Below, one piece after another: positions 7,668-8,485 of a stretch of 8,485 nucleotides of DNA. The notes under the pieces were generated by a model. That model ran no database searches, was not told the origin of the DNA, and saw only the letters and a list, made by a program, of their open reading frames with translations. A program made the translations under genes and the position numbers. Location of the stretch: contig DNNS01000750.1 in assembly GCA_003497555.1 (NCBI GenBank), positions 1 to 8,485 of the forward strand, written 5' to 3'. Position 1 is the stretch's first letter, and every line of letters starts with the position of its first letter. The DNA comes from Spirochaetia bacterium (GTDB lineage Bacteria > Spirochaetota > UBA12135).

Positions 7668-7699
7668 GTAGTATATCGTACTACTATGTCTTACATTAT
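7663..7699. promoter_or_regulatory. Nested palindromes at the SIS-gene transcription start: putative repressor operator
   Basis: GTAGTA (7668-7673) and TACTAC (7679-7684) are inverted arms around TATCG, directly after the -10 and across the expected +1. A second, wider pair, ATAATGTA (7663-7670) and TACATTAT (7692-7699), encloses it and overlaps the -10. A dimeric repressor bound here would block RNA polymerase. Which regulator binds is unknown; GntR-, RpiR- or LacI-type repressors commonly control sugar-phosphate genes, but none is encoded in this window. Confidence 0.5.
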
Positions 7700-7710
7700 G
7701 CTACTAAATC

Positions 7711-7715
7711 AGGAG
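7711..7715 (+). promoter_or_regulatory. Ribosome binding site of the SIS-domain gene
   Basis: AGGAG is followed by five A/T bases and the ATG at 7721, giving close to ideal spacing and fixing the start. Confidence 0.8.
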
Positions 7716-7720
7716 AAAAT

Positions 7721-8464
7721 ATGAAAAACTACCAACAACTGTATCTAAAAGAGATTAAGCGCCTATTAGAAAAAATTGAGTCCGAACAGGGTGCTATGCT
7801 GGAAAAGGCTGCCGGAATAATGGCAGACCAAATCAAAGCCGATAAAGTCATCTACGTTTTCGGCAGCGGCGGTCATTCCAATATGATGGCAGAAGAATTA
7901 TTCCACCGTGCGGGCGGCCTGGCTTGCTTTAGTCCAATATTCGTAGATAGTGTCCGTATTCCGCATGTGCCTATGGGCGAACGCTGCGCCAGTCTGGCCA
8001 CCTATGCGCTGGATTTTTATGGTGTTGGTAAAGATGATCTGCTCCTGCTGGTAAATGGTTACGGCATTAATCCCATAACCATTGAAACAGCCATCGAGTG
8101 TAAAAAGCGCGGAGTAAAAGTGATTGCGGTTACATCAACCGATTATGCGAAAAAGCTGCCTAAAGACTTTCCCGGTCGGCATGCCAGCGGGCAGAATCTT
8201 CATGAAATGTTCGAGGTGGTACTGCAGACCAATATGGAATACGGCGATGCTCTTATCAAGATGGACGGTGTCTCCTCAAAAGTCGGTTCATATTCAACCT
8301 TCGGCAATGCCTTTATCTGTAACTCTCTGGTTCTGAAGTGCTGTGAACTGCTGGTCGAGGACGGCATTGAACCGCCGGTAATCAACAGCATTAATGTTGA
8401 AGGCGGTATGGAAAAAAATAAGAAACTCTATAAAAAATACCGTCCGCTGATTCGCTGGCTGTAA
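7721..8464 (+). CDS. SIS-domain phosphosugar-binding protein, UPF0309/COG4821 type
   Basis: A complete 247-residue cytoplasmic protein of the usual length for this family. A helical N-terminus (1-40) leads into the sugar-isomerase fold. The first phosphosugar loop is FGSGGHSNMMAEELFHRAGG (47-66). The second is at 109-120, LLVNGYGINPIT, followed by IETAIECKKRGVKVIAVTST. The C-terminal half keeps family marks: GDALIKMDG (175-183), KVGSYSTFGNAFICNSLV, and GIEPPVINSINVEGG (215-229). Members bind phosphorylated sugars or amino sugars; their reactions are mostly undefined. Most relatives I recall have Ser-Asn-Ser-Gly-Arg-Asn in the second loop, where this protein has Val-Asn-Gly-Tyr-Gly-Ile-Asn, so the phosphate-binding serines are changed there. 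It is transcribed divergently from the large glycosidase from a strong promoter. It could process the sugar released by the exported enzymes after phosphorylation, which is inference. Only 21 bases follow its stop, too few to show whether an operon continues. Confidence 0.9.
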   Translation: MKNYQQLYLKEIKRLLEKIESEQGAMLEKAAGIMADQIKADKVIYVFGSGGHSNMMAEELFHRAGGLACFSPIFVDSVRIPHVPMGERCASLATYALDFYGVGKDDLLLLVNGYGINPITIETAIECKKRGVKVIAVTSTDYAKKLPKDFPGRHASGQNLHEMFEVVLQTNMEYGDALIKMDGVSSKVGSYSTFGNAFICNSLVLKCCELLVEDGIEPPVINSINVEGGMEKNKKLYKKYRPLIRWL

Positions 8465-8485
8465 ACGGAAAATGTTCAGCAATAA

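Larger units (their letters stand above)
7456..7720. other. Divergent regulatory region between large glycosidase and SIS-domain genes
   Basis: This 265-bp AT-rich region carries a strong plus-strand promoter with a palindrome (listed separately). For the minus-strand glycosidase, several TATAAT hexamers exist: 7600-7595, 7584-7579 and 7552-7547. None has a recognisable -35 at 16-18 bp, so that promoter may need an activator. The 7595-7600 hexamer sits inside an 11-bp palindrome, AGTATTATACT (7592-7602). The TCTGACTTT repeats of the first divergent region do not recur here. No gene is seen. Confidence 0.6.

Noticed and set aside
8200..8482. Minus-strand open frames over the end of the SIS gene
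   Set aside because: They are antisense to conserved SIS-family sequence and show no protein features.

Overview
The window holds four genes. Two encode large, probably exported glycoside-hydrolase-like proteins on the minus strand. An AraC-family regulator lies between them on the plus strand, and a SIS-domain phosphosugar-binding protein sits at the right end on the plus strand. It looks like a carbohydrate-foraging locus from an AT-rich Gram-negative-type bacterium. Three of the four genes have good Shine-Dalgarno sequences (GGAG or AGGAG), and two promoters fit the sigma-70 consensus with 17-bp spacers. This argues against Bacteroidota, whose promoters and ribosome sites differ. Big secreted multidomain glycosidases next to AraC regulators fit the PVC group, for example Lentisphaerota, but that placement is inference from style and not from a marker gene.

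Layout: (1) Positions 1-2113, minus strand, hold the first 704 codons of a GH20-like glycosidase with a signal peptide and a C-terminal LamG-like region. It has no stop before the window edge, so its 3' end lies outside. (2) Positions 2114-2310 form a divergent regulatory region. It has a minus-strand promoter (TTGAAT-17 bp-TATACT) and, directly upstream of the -35, two copies of TCTGACTTT with a 21-bp period. This is the geometry of an AraC-family activator site. (3) Positions 2311-3093, plus strand, encode an AraC/XylS regulator of 260 residues. (4) Positions 3094-3255 are a convergent spacer with weak hairpins. (5) Positions 3256-7455, minus strand, encode a 1399-residue protein. It combines an N-terminal carbohydrate-binding module, a GH42-like barrel interrupted by a GH2-type jelly roll, a beta-galactosidase-trimerisation-like domain and a second glutaminase-like Rossmann domain. 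(6) Positions 7456-7720 are a second divergent regulatory region. It has a perfect-consensus promoter (TTGACA-17 bp-TATAAT) with a palindrome at the predicted start site. (7) Positions 7721-8464, plus strand, encode a SIS-domain protein of the UPF0309/COG4821 type.

Working model (inference): the AraC protein senses a sugar and activates the divergent GH20-like gene, and possibly the 1399-residue glycosidase. The two exported enzymes trim a complex glycan outside the cytoplasm. The SIS protein handles a phosphorylated (amino)sugar inside the cell, under a separate repressor acting at its promoter. No CRISPR array, transposon, tRNA or rRNA was seen.
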